Shown: positions 1 to 10,420, numbered from the stretch's first letter. The stretch: 64,000 bases of DNA from Chryseobacterium sp. ZHDP1 (GCF_018603435.1 NZ_CP075682.1:992001-1056000), one strand, 5' to 3'. Numbers and translations are program-made. The notes: generated from the sequence alone by a model not told the origin.

Positions 1-520
1 CAAAGCGCACATCATTGTCACCCCATTTTAAACAAATCATTGTAACGCATACCGTCACCGTAGGCTGAGCGGAGCCGAAGCGCACATCATTGTCGCCCCA
101 TTTTAAACAAATCATTGTAACGCAAACCTGCCACCGTACGCTGAGCGGAGCCGAAGCGCACATCATCCTGAATAACCCTCCCCAAAATTGTTTACAATCG
201 CAAAGGCGCAAGATTTCTAACATGCTCTATCTATTAAGGCGCAAAGATTTTATCTCCGATAAAATTTTAAGGCGGATGCTTTTTCGCTTCGGTTCTGCAA
301 AGCGTACATCATTGTCAATCCATTTTAAACAGATCATTGTAAATACACCTGCCACTGTAGGCTGAGCGGAGTCGAAGCCTACGGTGCTGCAATTCCATTA
401 AACAAATAATTGTCAATCACACCTGCCACCGTACGCTGAGCGGAGCCGAAGCACACATCATCCTGAATAACCCTCCCCAAAATTGTTTACAATCGCAAAG
501 GCGCAAGATTTCTAACATAA

Positions 521-732
521 AAGTTGTTTAAAGTAAAATGGTAGAAAACTCTATAGAGTTTTATCTGTGTAGACACCATATTCGCAAGGCGTTCTGCGTT
601 CCGTAGGAACGCTATCTTTAGAAAATGTATCGTATTTAAGATATCAATCCTATGGATTGATTGACGGATTTATTCTTATTTCTACACAGATTCTGCTCCT
701 AAAGGAGCAAACTCTTTTACTTTAAACAACTT
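521..732. repeat. 212-bp nested-palindrome element, copy A
   Basis: The ends are a perfect 18-bp inverted repeat, AAGTTGTTTAAAGTAAAA at 521-538 and its reverse complement at 715-732. Inside are smaller palindromes: CTCTATAGAG, TCTGTGTAGA paired with TCTACACAGA, GCGTTCC-GTA-GGAACGC and GCTCC-TAAA-GGAGC. It has no coding capacity. It resembles a non-autonomous MITE-like or REP-like element, but its mobilising enzyme is unknown. Confidence 0.8.
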
Positions 733-959
733 TATGCTCTATCTATTAAAGCGCAAAGATTTTATCTCCGATAAAATTTTAAGGCGGGTATTTTCCGCTT
801 CGGTTCTGCAAAGCGTACATCATTACTACTTCATTTTAAACAGATCATTGTAACACAAACCCGCCACCGTGGGCTGAGCGGAGTCGAAGCGCACATCATC
901 CTGAAATAAACATTCCCAAAATTGTTTACAATCGCAAAGGCGCAGGATTTCTAACATCA

Positions 960-1171
960 AAGTTGTTTAAAGTAAAATGGTAGAAAACTCTATAGAGTTT
1001 TATCTGTGTAGACACCATATTCGCAAGGCGTTCTGCGTTCCGTAGGAACGCTATCTTTAGAAAATGTATCGTATTTAAGATATCAATCCGATGGATTGAC
1101 TGACGGATTTATTCTTATTTCTACACAGATTCTGCTCCTAAAGGAGCAAACTCTTTTACTTTAAACAACTT
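960..1171. repeat. 212-bp nested-palindrome element, copy B
   Basis: This is an almost identical second copy of the element at 521-732, with the same length, the same 18-bp terminal inverted repeats and the same internal hairpins. The sequence around it (the 'CAAAGGCGCA..ATTTCTAACAT' phrase on the left, 'ATGCTCTAT' on the right) is also shared with copy A, so the pair may have arisen by segmental duplication rather than by independent insertion. Confidence 0.8.
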
Positions 1172-1805
1172 CATGCTCTATGTATTAAGGCGCAAAGATT
1201 TTATCTCCGATAAAATTTTAAGGCGGATATTTTCCGCTTCGGCTCTGTAAAGCCTACATCATTACTACATCAATTTAAACAAATCATTGTAACGAAAACC
1301 TGCCACTGTAGGCTGAGCGGAGCCGAAGCACACATCATTGCCACCCCATTTTAAACAGATCATTGCAAACCACATCCACCACCGTGCGCTGAGCGGAGCC
1401 GAAGCGCACAGTAAATAAATTTTGCCGTTGAAAAATATTTTCTCTAATTTCGTTTCCGGATTGTAACGGGAAAATGGGAAGGTCCACGCTTTCTTTTTTT
1501 TCGATTAATTTCCAACCTTTTTAAAAATTTTTGCATCTTTAAAATAAAACGACACCTTTTGTCGTTACAGGGATGTAACTTTGCAGAAGACAAAAAAACT
1601 AACAGCTTTTTACCATTCTGATTTTTAAAAAAACTAAAAAACAGGCTGTCAAAAGCCGATAAAAAAACAAAGACCATGAATACAAAAAAAGATTTTCGAA
1701 CAGATTCTATCCGGAATACATTTTTAAGAATGAGGGTTTCCTTATTTTTTTAACCCGTTCTATTCTTAATTTCACCTTTACAATAACGTTAAAATTACAC
1801 TAAGT

Positions 1806-3419
1806 ATGAAAAAACTCAGCATGAGTGTCTTCACTCTGTGCAGCATTCTGGGGGTGTATGCCCAGGAAGTAGTCTGGCAGAAAGACATCTGGTCCTCTAC
1901 GCAGGACTTTCTCTCACAGGTCACCACGACCATCGATCAGCAGTATCTAATTACCGGAAGCAGCATCCGTCCTGACAACCAACAACCATCATCCGGCAAC
2001 CAAAAGCAAAACAACGGTTACGATTTCCATCTGGTAAAACTTAACCAGCAGGGCGAAGAAGTCTGGGAAAAATATTTCTCAGGGAAAAACCATGACTTTT
2101 TGTCGGCAACCGTCAACACGCAGGAAGGAGGATTTCTTCTGGCGGGTTCCAGCTATTCGGGGAAAGGGCTGGATAAAAAAGACGATTCCAAAGGCGGATC
2201 GGATTTCTGGCTGATCAGAATCAATGAATTTGGCGATGAATTATGGCAGAAAACCATAGGCAGTGCTGCAGATGAAGAAGCAAGGGCGGTGATTCAGACC
2301 ACGGATATGGGGTTTTTTGTAGCAGGATCCTTCGGCTCCGCTCAGGATCCGAAAATGAGAGGCTACGGCTCCAAAGATGTTTTGGTAGTACGGCTGGATA
2401 AAAACGGGAAGGAACTATCCCAATTAATTTTAGGCGGAAAAGGTCTGGATGAAGTGGAAAAAATGATTCCCACCAAAGACGGGGGAGCTTTGTTAGGGAT
2501 CTACTCCAGAAGCGGGGCTTTGGCAGGAAGCGGGAAGGCAGAGGCTGGAAGTAAAGCCAAGCAGACAGAAAATTATGGCGAAGGCGATTACTGGATCGTG
2601 AAACTTTCGAAAGACGGAAAAGTGGAATGGGAAAAGAACTTTGGCGGAAAAGGCGACGATCATGTAAGAACACTGGCACTGACTTCTACAGGCTACCTGA
2701 TCGGTGGAGAATCCAGATCGGAAAGATCGGGAAACAAATCCGTAGGTATTGAAGACGGAACCGACCTCTGGTTGATCTCCATTGATGAAAAGGGTGAAGA
2801 ACTCTGGCAGAAATCCTACAGCTTCAAGAACCGCGATGTTATGATGGGAATGAGTGTTATTGCCGGGAAGCAGGAAGACGGAGGCGGGAAGTCTAAAGGT
2901 ATCTTGCTGGGCGGTTACACACAGGCAGAAGGCAGGATTGAAAATGATGATGAAACTTTCTGGATGCTGTATCTTGACCAGAACGGAAATGAGCAGTGGA
3001 GAAAGCACGTGAAGGGAGAATCCCGAAAAAAAGAAGAACGGTTATCTGATATTAAACTGAACCGTGACGGATCGATTGTACTTGCAGGAACCAGCGCAGA
3101 GGAGCTGGGCAAAGAAAACTGGAAGATCGTGAAGCTTGGGGATAAACAGGTTGACCAGCTGATCGAAAAGCAGGATATTAAGATCTACCCAAACCCGGTA
3201 ACGGATTATGTGTATGTGGAGCTTGGGTTTGAGGGCCTGAGAGAAGGAATGTTTGAGGCTGAGATCGCGGTGTACGATATGGGCGGAAGAAAGCTTGAAA
3301 CGGTAAAAACGAAAAATAAGATCACTAAGATCAATACCCAGCCTCTGATTCAGGGGGCGTATCTGGTGGTGGTAAAAACCAATGACAAAACGGCGAATGC
3401 CAAATTGATTAAAAAATAA
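1806..3419 (+). CDS. T9SS type A sorting domain protein with beta-propeller-like repeats
   Basis: The product is 537 residues. It begins with a signal peptide (MKKLSMSVFTLCSILGVYAQ). The body holds about six repeats of a pattern such as DFWLIRINEFGDELWQKTIG followed by a glycine-rich 'GGFLLAGSS' strand, typical of beta-propeller-like secreted proteins of Bacteroidetes. Residues from about 457 on form a type A T9SS C-terminal sorting domain (KIYPNPVTDYVYVEL, then AVYDMGG), which in this family directs export through the outer membrane and surface attachment. The gene ends 5 bp before the RHS gene at 3425, so the two are probably cotranscribed. Its role in the toxin locus, perhaps as a surface scaffold, is inferred from position only. 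A GC-richer insertion containing the dispersed GGCTCCGCTCAGGAT repeat sits near 2330, in frame. Confidence 0.85.
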   Translation: MKKLSMSVFTLCSILGVYAQEVVWQKDIWSSTQDFLSQVTTTIDQQYLITGSSIRPDNQQPSSGNQKQNNGYDFHLVKLNQQGEEVWEKYFSGKNHDFLSATVNTQEGGFLLAGSSYSGKGLDKKDDSKGGSDFWLIRINEFGDELWQKTIGSAADEEARAVIQTTDMGFFVAGSFGSAQDPKMRGYGSKDVLVVRLDKNGKELSQLILGGKGLDEVEKMIPTKDGGALLGIYSRSGALAGSGKAEAGSKAKQTENYGEGDYWIVKLSKDGKVEWEKNFGGKGDDHVRTLALTSTGYLIGGESRSERSGNKSVGIEDGTDLWLISIDEKGEELWQKSYSFKNRDVMMGMSVIAGKQEDGGGKSKGILLGGYTQAEGRIENDDETFWMLYLDQNGNEQWRKHVKGESRKKEERLSDIKLNRDGSIVLAGTSAEELGKENWKIVKLGDKQVDQLIEKQDIKIYPNPVTDYVYVELGFEGLREGMFEAEIAVYDMGGRKLETVKTKNKITKINTQPLIQGAYLVVVKTNDKTANAKLIKK

Positions 3420-3424
3420 TACAA

Positions 3425-6193
3425 ATGAAGAAAATAAAACTAACTGTTTTTTCCCTGTCTCTGCTTTATGGAGTGGCAGCGGCACAAAACACTGCGGTGG
3501 CAGAGCCTACCACCGGATCGTTATCCAATTACATCAATACGGCAGTATCTCCTGCAACGGGGGTTCCCAATATCGGTTTCCCTGTTTATCAGCTGGAAAG
3601 CATCCATAAAGATCTTCCGGTAAATATTGCTTTATCCTATCACGTTTACAATGCCAAAGCCCATATCCCTGCCAGTGAGGTAGGACAAGGCTGGTCGATG
3701 TTCGCTTCAGGGATGATAACGCGGCAGATTGTCTCCGAGCTGGACGAAATTACCGACGCTTCTTTCATAAATGAAGAACAGGCAGATATCTTCTTTTACA
3801 ATATCCCGGGGCATTCCGGCAAATTTAAAATACTGAAAGATGCGGCTACCGGAAATTTTATGGTCAGCAATCTTACAGGTGAAAAGATCAGGATAGATTA
3901 TGAAAGAAATACCTCAAGCAGCAAATTCATCATCAATACTTTTACCATTACCGATGATCTGGGATATCAGTATCTATTTCAGGATTATAATGTAGGGGTT
4001 ATTAAAGATATAAGCTATAAGAATTACAAAACCTCATTCTTTCTTACAAAAGTAAAAGATCCTAACGGCACAGAGTTCATTAATTACAGCTACGATAAGA
4101 AGATCAAATACATGGGTACGTCTTCCATCATGAAGTACCAGTACTGTAAGATCAATACCATTTCTACGGCAAAAGGCAAACTGAAGTTCAGTTATCTCTA
4201 TGACCAGATGAATGACGGAGAGATCGTGACTACCGATCCCTATACCCTAACTGCAGTAAGCCTCACCGATCCGGCAGACAGGCTGATCTCCAAATACCAG
4301 TTTACCTACGGAACCTCGTATGTTCTGGAAGATAACCTGCAGGGTTCCCCTTCCTGGAAGATCAGCGGAAGAAAAGCACTGACCGGAATACAGAAACTGG
4401 ATAAAAACCTCTCACCAACGGAAGAAACACTTTTTGAATATGATGCAGACGGCTCTGACAGACAATACGGATACTATAGCGATACACGCTACGGGAACTT
4501 TCTGTGCGAAGGAACGCAGCCTGTAAATCCCAAAAAATACACCGTAGGACTCCTGAAAAAGATCACCTTTCCTACGAAAGGATCTGTAGTGTATAATTTT
4601 GAAGCAAATATGGTATATGTTGATAAAACAGCTCCGGATTATGCACAAAGTACAGATGACCTGGAAATCAATTACTACGATACCACGAACGTTATTCCTT
4701 TTGATACCAATACCTCAAGCCATTATTCCTTTACGGTAACCGGAGATGCCCAGTACCTGATCCCGGGAGTGATGGAGGTGTACAACCTTACCAATCCCCA
4801 TGGGGATATCATCCCTTTCACTTATACGGTGAGAAATGCCGCAAACCAGACCTTAATAAAAGACAGCTCCTGCAGTACCGTTCCGATCTTTACCCTGTTC
4901 CCCGGAACCTATACGGTAAGCATGACCGGAGGAGGCAATGGTTTTCTCAGCCTCTACAAAAAGAAAACAATGCCCGCACCCTACAGGAACGAACATCCTG
5001 TAAATGCAGGGGCAAGGGTAGAAAAGATCCGGTCTTTTGATGAAAACGGGGTGCTGGTGAAAACAAAAACATTTGATTACCAGTTGTTTTCAGATGCTTC
5101 GAGTTCAGGTGGGACTTTTTTTAATAACGAACAGGATGATTTAAATGGCTTTCTGCTGTATAAGAACGTAAAGGAAACGGAAATAGCAGGAACCGAAAAC
5201 AACGGCTACATCAAATATTACTTCAAAACACCCAATGATTATATATTGCCTGCCAACACATCCTATATTCCCTATTACAATTTAACATCAGAAGGTATTC
5301 TTGAAAAAAAGGAAGTATATAATAAACTGAATCAGAAAACCGAATCTTCACTGTACGAATATACATTTCAGGAGATTCCGGGAGCGCCTGAGAGATCTAT
5401 CCAGATGGGAGCTACAAAACCCGCATGGCTGCAGTACAGCAAACAGACGGAGATTGTCTATCCGGATAATAACTCCTCTTACGCTACCATTAAAGAAAGG
5501 ACCTTCCATCCGGGCAATTTTCAGGAAATGCTTGTTAAAACGACAGCTCAGGACGGCACCGTGAGTGAAGCTTCTACAAAATATGCCGCAGATCTGGGGA
5601 ATACCCGTCTGGTAAATAAAAATATGCTTTCCGTCCCTTTGCAGACCGAAGTGAAAGCAGACGGCACCGTGATGACCAGGATTACCACGAAATATGACAG
5701 CAGCAGCCATTTTTATCCTACCTCTATCGAAACAACAGACCTGAACCAGACGGCGGAAACTTCCGTGACCTTCGATCTCTACGACAGCAACGGAAACCTC
5801 GTACAGACCACCGACAAAGCAGGAAATTCCGTAACCACAATATGGGGATACCAGAACAGTCTTCCCATTGCACAGATTGCCGGAGCGAAATACAGTGATA
5901 TTTCTTCCCTTTCTGTGATCTCTGCCGCCATATCGGCATCCAATGCTGATGCGGCAGATCCTGCCAATGAAGGAGCTTTGCTTACTGCGCTCAATGCCCT
6001 GCGCACAGATTTCCAGCTTCAGCAGTATTCCATCACGGCGTACACCTATGATCCGCTGGTTGGGGTTACCAACTCTGTATCGCCCAACGGCATCAGAAAC
6101 ACCTTCCAGTATGATGATTCCGGAAGATTGCTGCGGGTGAAAAACAGCGAAGGACAGGTGATTAAAGAAAATCAGTACAACTATAAACATTAA
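3425..6193 (+). CDS. RHS/YD-repeat protein, first half of a two-part RHS shell
   Basis: The product is 922 residues with a signal peptide (MKKIKLTVFSLSLLYGVAAA). The N-terminal part (SNYINTAVSPATGVPNIGFPVY) matches the start typical of Bacteroidetes RHS-family proteins. YD-type repeats occur towards the end (for example YDSNGNLVQTTDKAGN, then YDDSGRLLRVKNSEGQV). There is no RHS core or toxin tip: the protein stops after a YD repeat and the next gene continues with YD repeats. The stop codon overlaps the start of the 6193 gene (TAATG), so translation is probably coupled. I infer that both products build one RHS cage or a secreted complex, with the second carrying the toxin. Confidence 0.8.
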   Translation: MKKIKLTVFSLSLLYGVAAAQNTAVAEPTTGSLSNYINTAVSPATGVPNIGFPVYQLESIHKDLPVNIALSYHVYNAKAHIPASEVGQGWSMFASGMITRQIVSELDEITDASFINEEQADIFFYNIPGHSGKFKILKDAATGNFMVSNLTGEKIRIDYERNTSSSKFIINTFTITDDLGYQYLFQDYNVGVIKDISYKNYKTSFFLTKVKDPNGTEFINYSYDKKIKYMGTSSIMKYQYCKINTISTAKGKLKFSYLYDQMNDGEIVTTDPYTLTAVSLTDPADRLISKYQFTYGTSYVLEDNLQGSPSWKISGRKALTGIQKLDKNLSPTEETLFEYDADGSDRQYGYYSDTRYGNFLCEGTQPVNPKKYTVGLLKKITFPTKGSVVYNFEANMVYVDKTAPDYAQSTDDLEINYYDTTNVIPFDTNTSSHYSFTVTGDAQYLIPGVMEVYNLTNPHGDIIPFTYTVRNAANQTLIKDSSCSTVPIFTLFPGTYTVSMTGGGNGFLSLYKKKTMPAPYRNEHPVNAGARVEKIRSFDENGVLVKTKTFDYQLFSDASSSGGTFFNNEQDDLNGFLLYKNVKETEIAGTENNGYIKYYFKTPNDYILPANTSYIPYYNLTSEGILEKKEVYNKLNQKTESSLYEYTFQEIPGAPERSIQMGATKPAWLQYSKQTEIVYPDNNSSYATIKERTFHPGNFQEMLVKTTAQDGTVSEASTKYAADLGNTRLVNKNMLSVPLQTEVKADGTVMTRITTKYDSSSHFYPTSIETTDLNQTAETSVTFDLYDSNGNLVQTTDKAGNSVTTIWGYQNSLPIAQIAGAKYSDISSLSVISAAISASNADAADPANEGALLTALNALRTDFQLQQYSITAYTYDPLVGVTNSVSPNGIRNTFQYDDSGRLLRVKNSEGQVIKENQYNYKH

Positions 6194-9100
6194 TGAGCAT
6201 GAAAAAAAGTTTTAATATATTCAGCCTTTTGTTTGTTGCAGGGTTATCCTATGCACAAACCACGGGGCTTTCCACAGACCATAACTTCATCTATACCAAA
6301 AACTGTCTGAATGAAGACTGCAGCCGGAAAACCGAAGCCGTACAGTATTCCGACGGGCTGGGAAGGGCGAAGCAGGTCATCAGCATCAAGGCATCCCCTA
6401 GCGGTAAAGACATCGTGATTCCTTCGGAATACGACAGCTTTGGAAGACAGCTGAGATCTTACCTTCCTGTTCCGCAGACGGGAACCCAGAACGGGGCAAT
6501 CTATACAGATCCGAAAGCAAATGCTGCCCAGGCTTATGGCTCAGATCCGTATTTCTACAGCGAGTCGGTACAGGAGAATGCTCCCGGCGGCAAGCTCCTT
6601 TCCCAGAGAAAACCGGGATCGGATTATCTGGGGCATTCCGTACAGTATGGCTATGGGGTAAATGCCGCAGACGAAGTAAAAAAATATACCGTAACGACCT
6701 CATGGTTGAACGGAGCAACCAGCAATGTGGTTACCCCTGCCGGAAACTATGGCGCAGGAGAGCTGATGAAAACTTCCGTTACGGATGAAGACGGACACCA
6801 GACCACCGAATATAAGAACGGAAAAGGACAGACCGTACTGGTAAAAAAACAGAATACGGAAACCTACTACCTCTACAACAAATACGGGCAGCTGGCTTAT
6901 GTAATTCCCCCGCTGGCTGCCTCCCAGCCGTTAACGGGAACAGTGCTGGATGAACTTTGCTACCAGTACCGCTACGACAGCAGAAGCAGGCAGGTAGAGA
7001 AGAAACTCCCGGGAAAAGGATGGGAATACATCGTGTATGATACGCAGGATCGTGTGCTCATGACCCAGGATGCCAATATGGGAGCTTCCCGACAGTGGCT
7101 TTTTACCAAGTACGACAGGTTCGGAAGAACGGTATACACCGGAATATTCACCAGTGCACAGAACTATGGCAGCGAAGGAAGACAGGCAGAGCAGAATACT
7201 GCCAATGCTGCCGCTGTCTCTCAAAACGAGAGCAGAAACCCGGGAGGATTCAGCGCCAACGGCGTAACGGCTTATTACACCAACAGCGCATACCCCACCG
7301 CGTTTACCAGGATCCTGAGTATTAACTATTTTGATACCTATCCAGCAGAAACACCTGCAAGACCTTCCCAGGTATTTGGCAAAAACACCATTGGCGATAA
7401 CCCTGCCATGGCGGTGAATACCAAAAACCTTCCTACGGCTTCTTATGTGAAGAATATAGAAGAAGATAACTGGACGAAAAGCTACATCTGGTACGACGAA
7501 AAAGCAAGAGCAATAGGCAGCCACTCCGTCAATCATTTGGGTGGATATACCAAAACAGAATCTGAACTCGATTTTTCCGGGACGCCTCAGAAAACAAAAG
7601 TCTATCACAAAAGGCTTTCCTCAGATACCGAAACAATAATAACCCAGATTTATGAATACGACAGCCAGAACAGGCTGAAAAAGCAATGGCACCAGGTAAA
7701 CAGCCAGCCTCAGGAACTGCTGTCCGAAAATACATACAATGAGCTGTCCCAGCTTTCTAACAAAAAAGTTGGAAACAACCTGCAAAACATCGACTACGCC
7801 TATAACATCCGTGGATGGATGACCAGGATTAATGATCCTTCCGGTCTCAACGGAAAGCTGTTCGGGTATGAGGTGAAATATACTGATCCGCTGAATACCT
7901 CCGCGTCCGCCAAATACAACGGAAACATTACCGAAGTAAACTGGAAGACATCTACTGACGGGGTTTACAGAAGATACAATTATACTTACGATGCTCTGAA
8001 CAGGCTTTTGCAGGGGACTTATTCTGAACCTTACAATTCGGTAACGTCCAATAATTACTTCAATGAAAACATCAGCTACGACAGCAACGGGAATATCAAA
8101 ACCCTGAAAAGGTTTTCCAGACCTTCTTCCGGTACCATTGCCGAGAAGATCGACGATCTGGTGTACAATTATGAAAACAGCAACCTGAGCAACAGGCTTG
8201 CCAGCATCAGCCTTCCGGCAGGAGTTGCCAATAATGCTTCCGGTTATAATGCTTTGGGCTACACGATTGGGTATGATGCCAACGGAAACATGACCAGCCA
8301 GCAGGATAAAGGTATTTCAGCCATCCAGTACAACCTGCTGAACCTTGCCAGTGTAATGACTACAGCGCAGGGTACCATTTCCTACACCTACGCAGCAGAC
8401 GGTACCAAACTGAGAAAAGCCGCTACTTCAAAAACGGTAGATTATCTTGACGGCTTCCAGTATGAAACCTCACAAAGCACGACTTCATTACAGTTTATCC
8501 CAACGGCTGAAGGCTATTTCGATTTTGTAAAAAATAAGTATATTTACAGCTATAAAGACCATCTGGGAAATGTGCGTTTAAGCTATTTTAGAAACACCAA
8601 TGGCAGCGCAGAAGTTCTTGAAGAAAACAATTATTATCCGTTTGGATTAAAGCATGAAGGCTATAATGCTTTGGCAGGAAACAATTCTTACCAGTATAAA
8701 TACAATGGGAAGGAATTACAGGAAACCAAGATGTTGGATTACGGATGGAGGCAGTATATGCCGGAGCTTGGAAGATGGAACGGGATGGATCAGTTGGCAG
8801 AAACGTACAATTCTGTTTCTCCATTTGCTTATGTAGGCAATAACCCCATTGATATGTTTGATCCGGATGGAAGGCTTACACAGGCACAAACTGATTATAT
8901 TTGGAATAATTCTGGTCAAGGAGTTACAAGTTGGTCATTTAATAATGACGGAAGCCCAAAATTGAATTCCTTTAATTATATGAATGATTCTGACTCCCAA
9001 AGTTTGATAAAATCATTTTATGCGGCAGCATCCGGAGAGGGATCTTCTACCATTCATTATTGGACGGGAAACTCAACTGCTACTGCTTATACAAGTAATA

Positions 9101-9729
9101 ATGAATTATTTGGCGATCATAATTTTGGTACTTTACATCAATTGACAATCAAAATTGAAAATGGGACGCCATTTGATGCCTACAAGAATTGGGCTGATTG
9201 GGGATCTACCACCTTAGGGGGAGGATTTAAATATATTTCCGAACAGAGAACAGCTCTTTATAATAGCGGCTACTGGATTGATAATCTCGGACAAATGAGA
9301 AGTATTACCTATGCTGGAAGAGGTAGAGGATCATCTTTAATAGGATTAAGAAGTGACTATTTGCGAAATACTGTTATGCTTGGGAAATATGCAAAAAGAG
9401 CTGGATATGTAGGTTATGCAATTAGTGCCGCACAAATTAGCTATGGAGTTTATAAAGATGGTGGAAAATTTGGTGTTAGAGCTCAGGTTGCAACTGCAAA
9501 TGTAGCGGGAGGAATGGCAGGAGCTGCTGTGGGTGCATGGTTAGGAGCTAAAATATTAGCGCCTATTGGAGGTGCAATTGGTGTTGCTTTTTTTGGAGTA
9601 GGAGCTGCTCCAGGGGCTGCCATTGGAGGAGCAATTGGTGGTATTGTAGGAGGAATTTTAGGAGGTGTTTATGGTGGTGATTATGCTGAAGGAGTCGCTA
9701 GCAGAATTTTAAACAAACCTGACTATTAA
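6193..9729 (+). CDS. RHS core protein (DUF6443-type N-terminus) with glycine-zipper C-terminal toxin tip
   Basis: The product is 1178 residues with a signal peptide (MKKSFNIFSLLFVAGLSYAQ); M3 at 6199 is an alternative start. The N-terminal region (TEAVQYSDGLGRAKQVI) fits DUF6443. YD repeats follow, then the RHS-associated core (YKDHLGNVRLSYFRNTNGSA; YYPFGLKHEGYN; PFAYVGNNPIDMFDPDGR), which ends at D890-R894. The last 284 residues are the variable tip. It ends in a long Gly/Ala zipper of alternating small residues (GGAIGGIVGGILGGVYGG) that could span a membrane. In this family the tip is the toxin and the gene just downstream its immunity factor. A membrane-acting toxin is inferred from the zipper and from the membrane-embedded neighbour. 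The last third of the gene is more AT-rich than the core, as expected for an exchanged tip. Confidence 0.85.
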   Translation: MSMKKSFNIFSLLFVAGLSYAQTTGLSTDHNFIYTKNCLNEDCSRKTEAVQYSDGLGRAKQVISIKASPSGKDIVIPSEYDSFGRQLRSYLPVPQTGTQNGAIYTDPKANAAQAYGSDPYFYSESVQENAPGGKLLSQRKPGSDYLGHSVQYGYGVNAADEVKKYTVTTSWLNGATSNVVTPAGNYGAGELMKTSVTDEDGHQTTEYKNGKGQTVLVKKQNTETYYLYNKYGQLAYVIPPLAASQPLTGTVLDELCYQYRYDSRSRQVEKKLPGKGWEYIVYDTQDRVLMTQDANMGASRQWLFTKYDRFGRTVYTGIFTSAQNYGSEGRQAEQNTANAAAVSQNESRNPGGFSANGVTAYYTNSAYPTAFTRILSINYFDTYPAETPARPSQVFGKNTIGDNPAMAVNTKNLPTASYVKNIEEDNWTKSYIWYDEKARAIGSHSVNHLGGYTKTESELDFSGTPQKTKVYHKRLSSDTETIITQIYEYDSQNRLKKQWHQVNSQPQELLSENTYNELSQLSNKKVGNNLQNIDYAYNIRGWMTRINDPSGLNGKLFGYEVKYTDPLNTSASAKYNGNITEVNWKTSTDGVYRRYNYTYDALNRLLQGTYSEPYNSVTSNNYFNENISYDSNGNIKTLKRFSRPSSGTIAEKIDDLVYNYENSNLSNRLASISLPAGVANNASGYNALGYTIGYDANGNMTSQQDKGISAIQYNLLNLASVMTTAQGTISYTYAADGTKLRKAATSKTVDYLDGFQYETSQSTTSLQFIPTAEGYFDFVKNKYIYSYKDHLGNVRLSYFRNTNGSAEVLEENNYYPFGLKHEGYNALAGNNSYQYKYNGKELQETKMLDYGWRQYMPELGRWNGMDQLAETYNSVSPFAYVGNNPIDMFDPDGRLTQAQTDYIWNNSGQGVTSWSFNNDGSPKLNSFNYMNDSDSQSLIKSFYAAASGEGSSTIHYWTGNSTATAYTSNNELFGDHNFGTLHQLTIKIENGTPFDAYKNWADWGSTTLGGGFKYISEQRTALYNSGYWIDNLGQMRSITYAGRGRGSSLIGLRSDYLRNTVMLGKYAKRAGYVGYAISAAQISYGVYKDGGKFGVRAQVATANVAGGMAGAAVGAWLGAKILAPIGGAIGVAFFGVGAAPGAAIGGAIGGIVGGILGGVYGGDYAEGVASRILNKPDY

Positions 9730-9767
9730 ATTAAAATGAAGGCAGTAAAAATAAAATAGTAAAATAT

Positions 9768-10307
9768 ATGGAAAGAGTTTGGAATTATATACATTATACA
9801 ATTTTCAATTTTTATATAAGAGTTTATAAATTATTATCATATATAGATCCTTTTAGGCTCATTTATAAAATACCTGCCATAAGAAAATTTTATGCTAAAG
9901 GAGGAATCGAGGATATGAATCAATTTACAGATGAAGTTATTTTTAATAATAAAGTATCTGGGCTACATAGCATTTGGGCAGGTGTTCAAATGGGAGGCTT
10001 AATAATTCTTATAGAATATGGGATATTTAATATTTTTCAAGCAATACTAGGAAAATCACTAATTCAATATGTTTGGGAACCCGGCAATTCATATAAATGG
10101 ATTTTTATAATAGTATTGTTAGTTTTACCTTGGATCATTAATGAAAAATTGTTATTTAAAAATGATAAATATTTAAAATATTTTGATGAATTTGATATAG
10201 AGACTAAAAAAGTAAAACGGAAATGGGCTTGGATTAGTTTTGGAATTATAATAGGAATTTTAACGTTTTTTGTTTTAAGTTTTGTTCTATTATCAAAAAT
10301 ATATTAG
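9768..10307 (+). CDS. probable membrane immunity protein for the 6193-9729 toxin tip
   Basis: The product is 179 residues and matches no family I recognise. Three strongly hydrophobic segments are visible: about 65-90 (SIWAGVQMGGLIILIEYGIF), 112-130 (WIFIIVLLVLPWIINE) and 155-178 (a FGIIIGILTFFVLSFVLL stretch). It starts 38 bp after the RHS toxin gene, is AT-rich, and is followed by a hairpin-terminator module. This is the standard place for an immunity gene. A polytopic membrane immunity protein would suit a toxin acting in the inner membrane. The assignment rests on position and topology only. Confidence 0.6.
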   Translation: MERVWNYIHYTIFNFYIRVYKLLSYIDPFRLIYKIPAIRKFYAKGGIEDMNQFTDEVIFNNKVSGLHSIWAGVQMGGLIILIEYGIFNIFQAILGKSLIQYVWEPGNSYKWIFIIVLLVLPWIINEKLLFKNDKYLKYFDEFDIETKKVKRKWAWISFGIIIGILTFFVLSFVLLSKIY

Positions 10308-10338
10308 ATGAACTCATTTAAACTTTTTGCTTTTCGCT

Positions 10339-10399
10339 CTCGCAGATTTGCAATCCGTTAGTAATAATAAAACTCCACCGCTTTAAGGTGGGGTTTTTT
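10339..10399 (+). terminator. double-hairpin module 1: conserved hairpin plus intrinsic terminator
   Basis: A hairpin (CTCGCAGATT-TGC-AATCCGTTAG, 10339-10361) is followed by AATAATAAA and then an intrinsic terminator, CCACC-loop-GGTGG plus a T-run, at about 10375-10399. This is the first and most diverged of seven copies of the same module, each placed after an immunity gene or gene remnant in the toxin array. Confidence 0.75.
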
Positions 10400-10420
10400 A
10401 CTCTTTTCTAGTAAGTATGA

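Larger units (their letters stand above)
1..1440. repeat. intergenic region built of short dispersed repeats
   Basis: No convincing gene lies here. The stretch is a mosaic of repeated phrases: a GCTGAGCGGAGCCGAAGC motif next to 'CACATCAT' recurs at least six times, a block from about 131 to 222 recurs near 424-515 and 866-957, and a short palindrome containing TTTATCTCCGATAAA recurs near 250, 765 and 1200. Two copies of a larger palindromic element (521-732, 960-1171) are embedded. Open frames here consist of the repeats themselves, so I do not call them as genes. The same GAGCGGAGCCGAAG motif also occurs in reverse complement inside the gene at 1806-3419 (near 2330) and between cas1 and cas2. 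Confidence 0.75.

Noticed and set aside
90..365. 91-codon plus-strand frame in the first repeats
   Set aside because: It is made of the dispersed repeat phrases, which recur nearby in other frames, and has no recognisable protein features.
521..1171. copies A and B as a composite transposon
   Set aside because: Both are in direct orientation, the DNA between them has no gene, and the shared flanking sequence suggests segmental duplication.
1444..1677. 77-codon minus-strand frame upstream of the T9SS gene
   Set aside because: Low-complexity Phe/Lys/Arg-rich translation of AT-rich promoter DNA; no homology pattern or ribosome-binding context.
5348..6190. 280-codon minus-strand frame opposite the RHS gene
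   Set aside because: Antisense shadow of the strongly supported RHS coding sequence with no family features.
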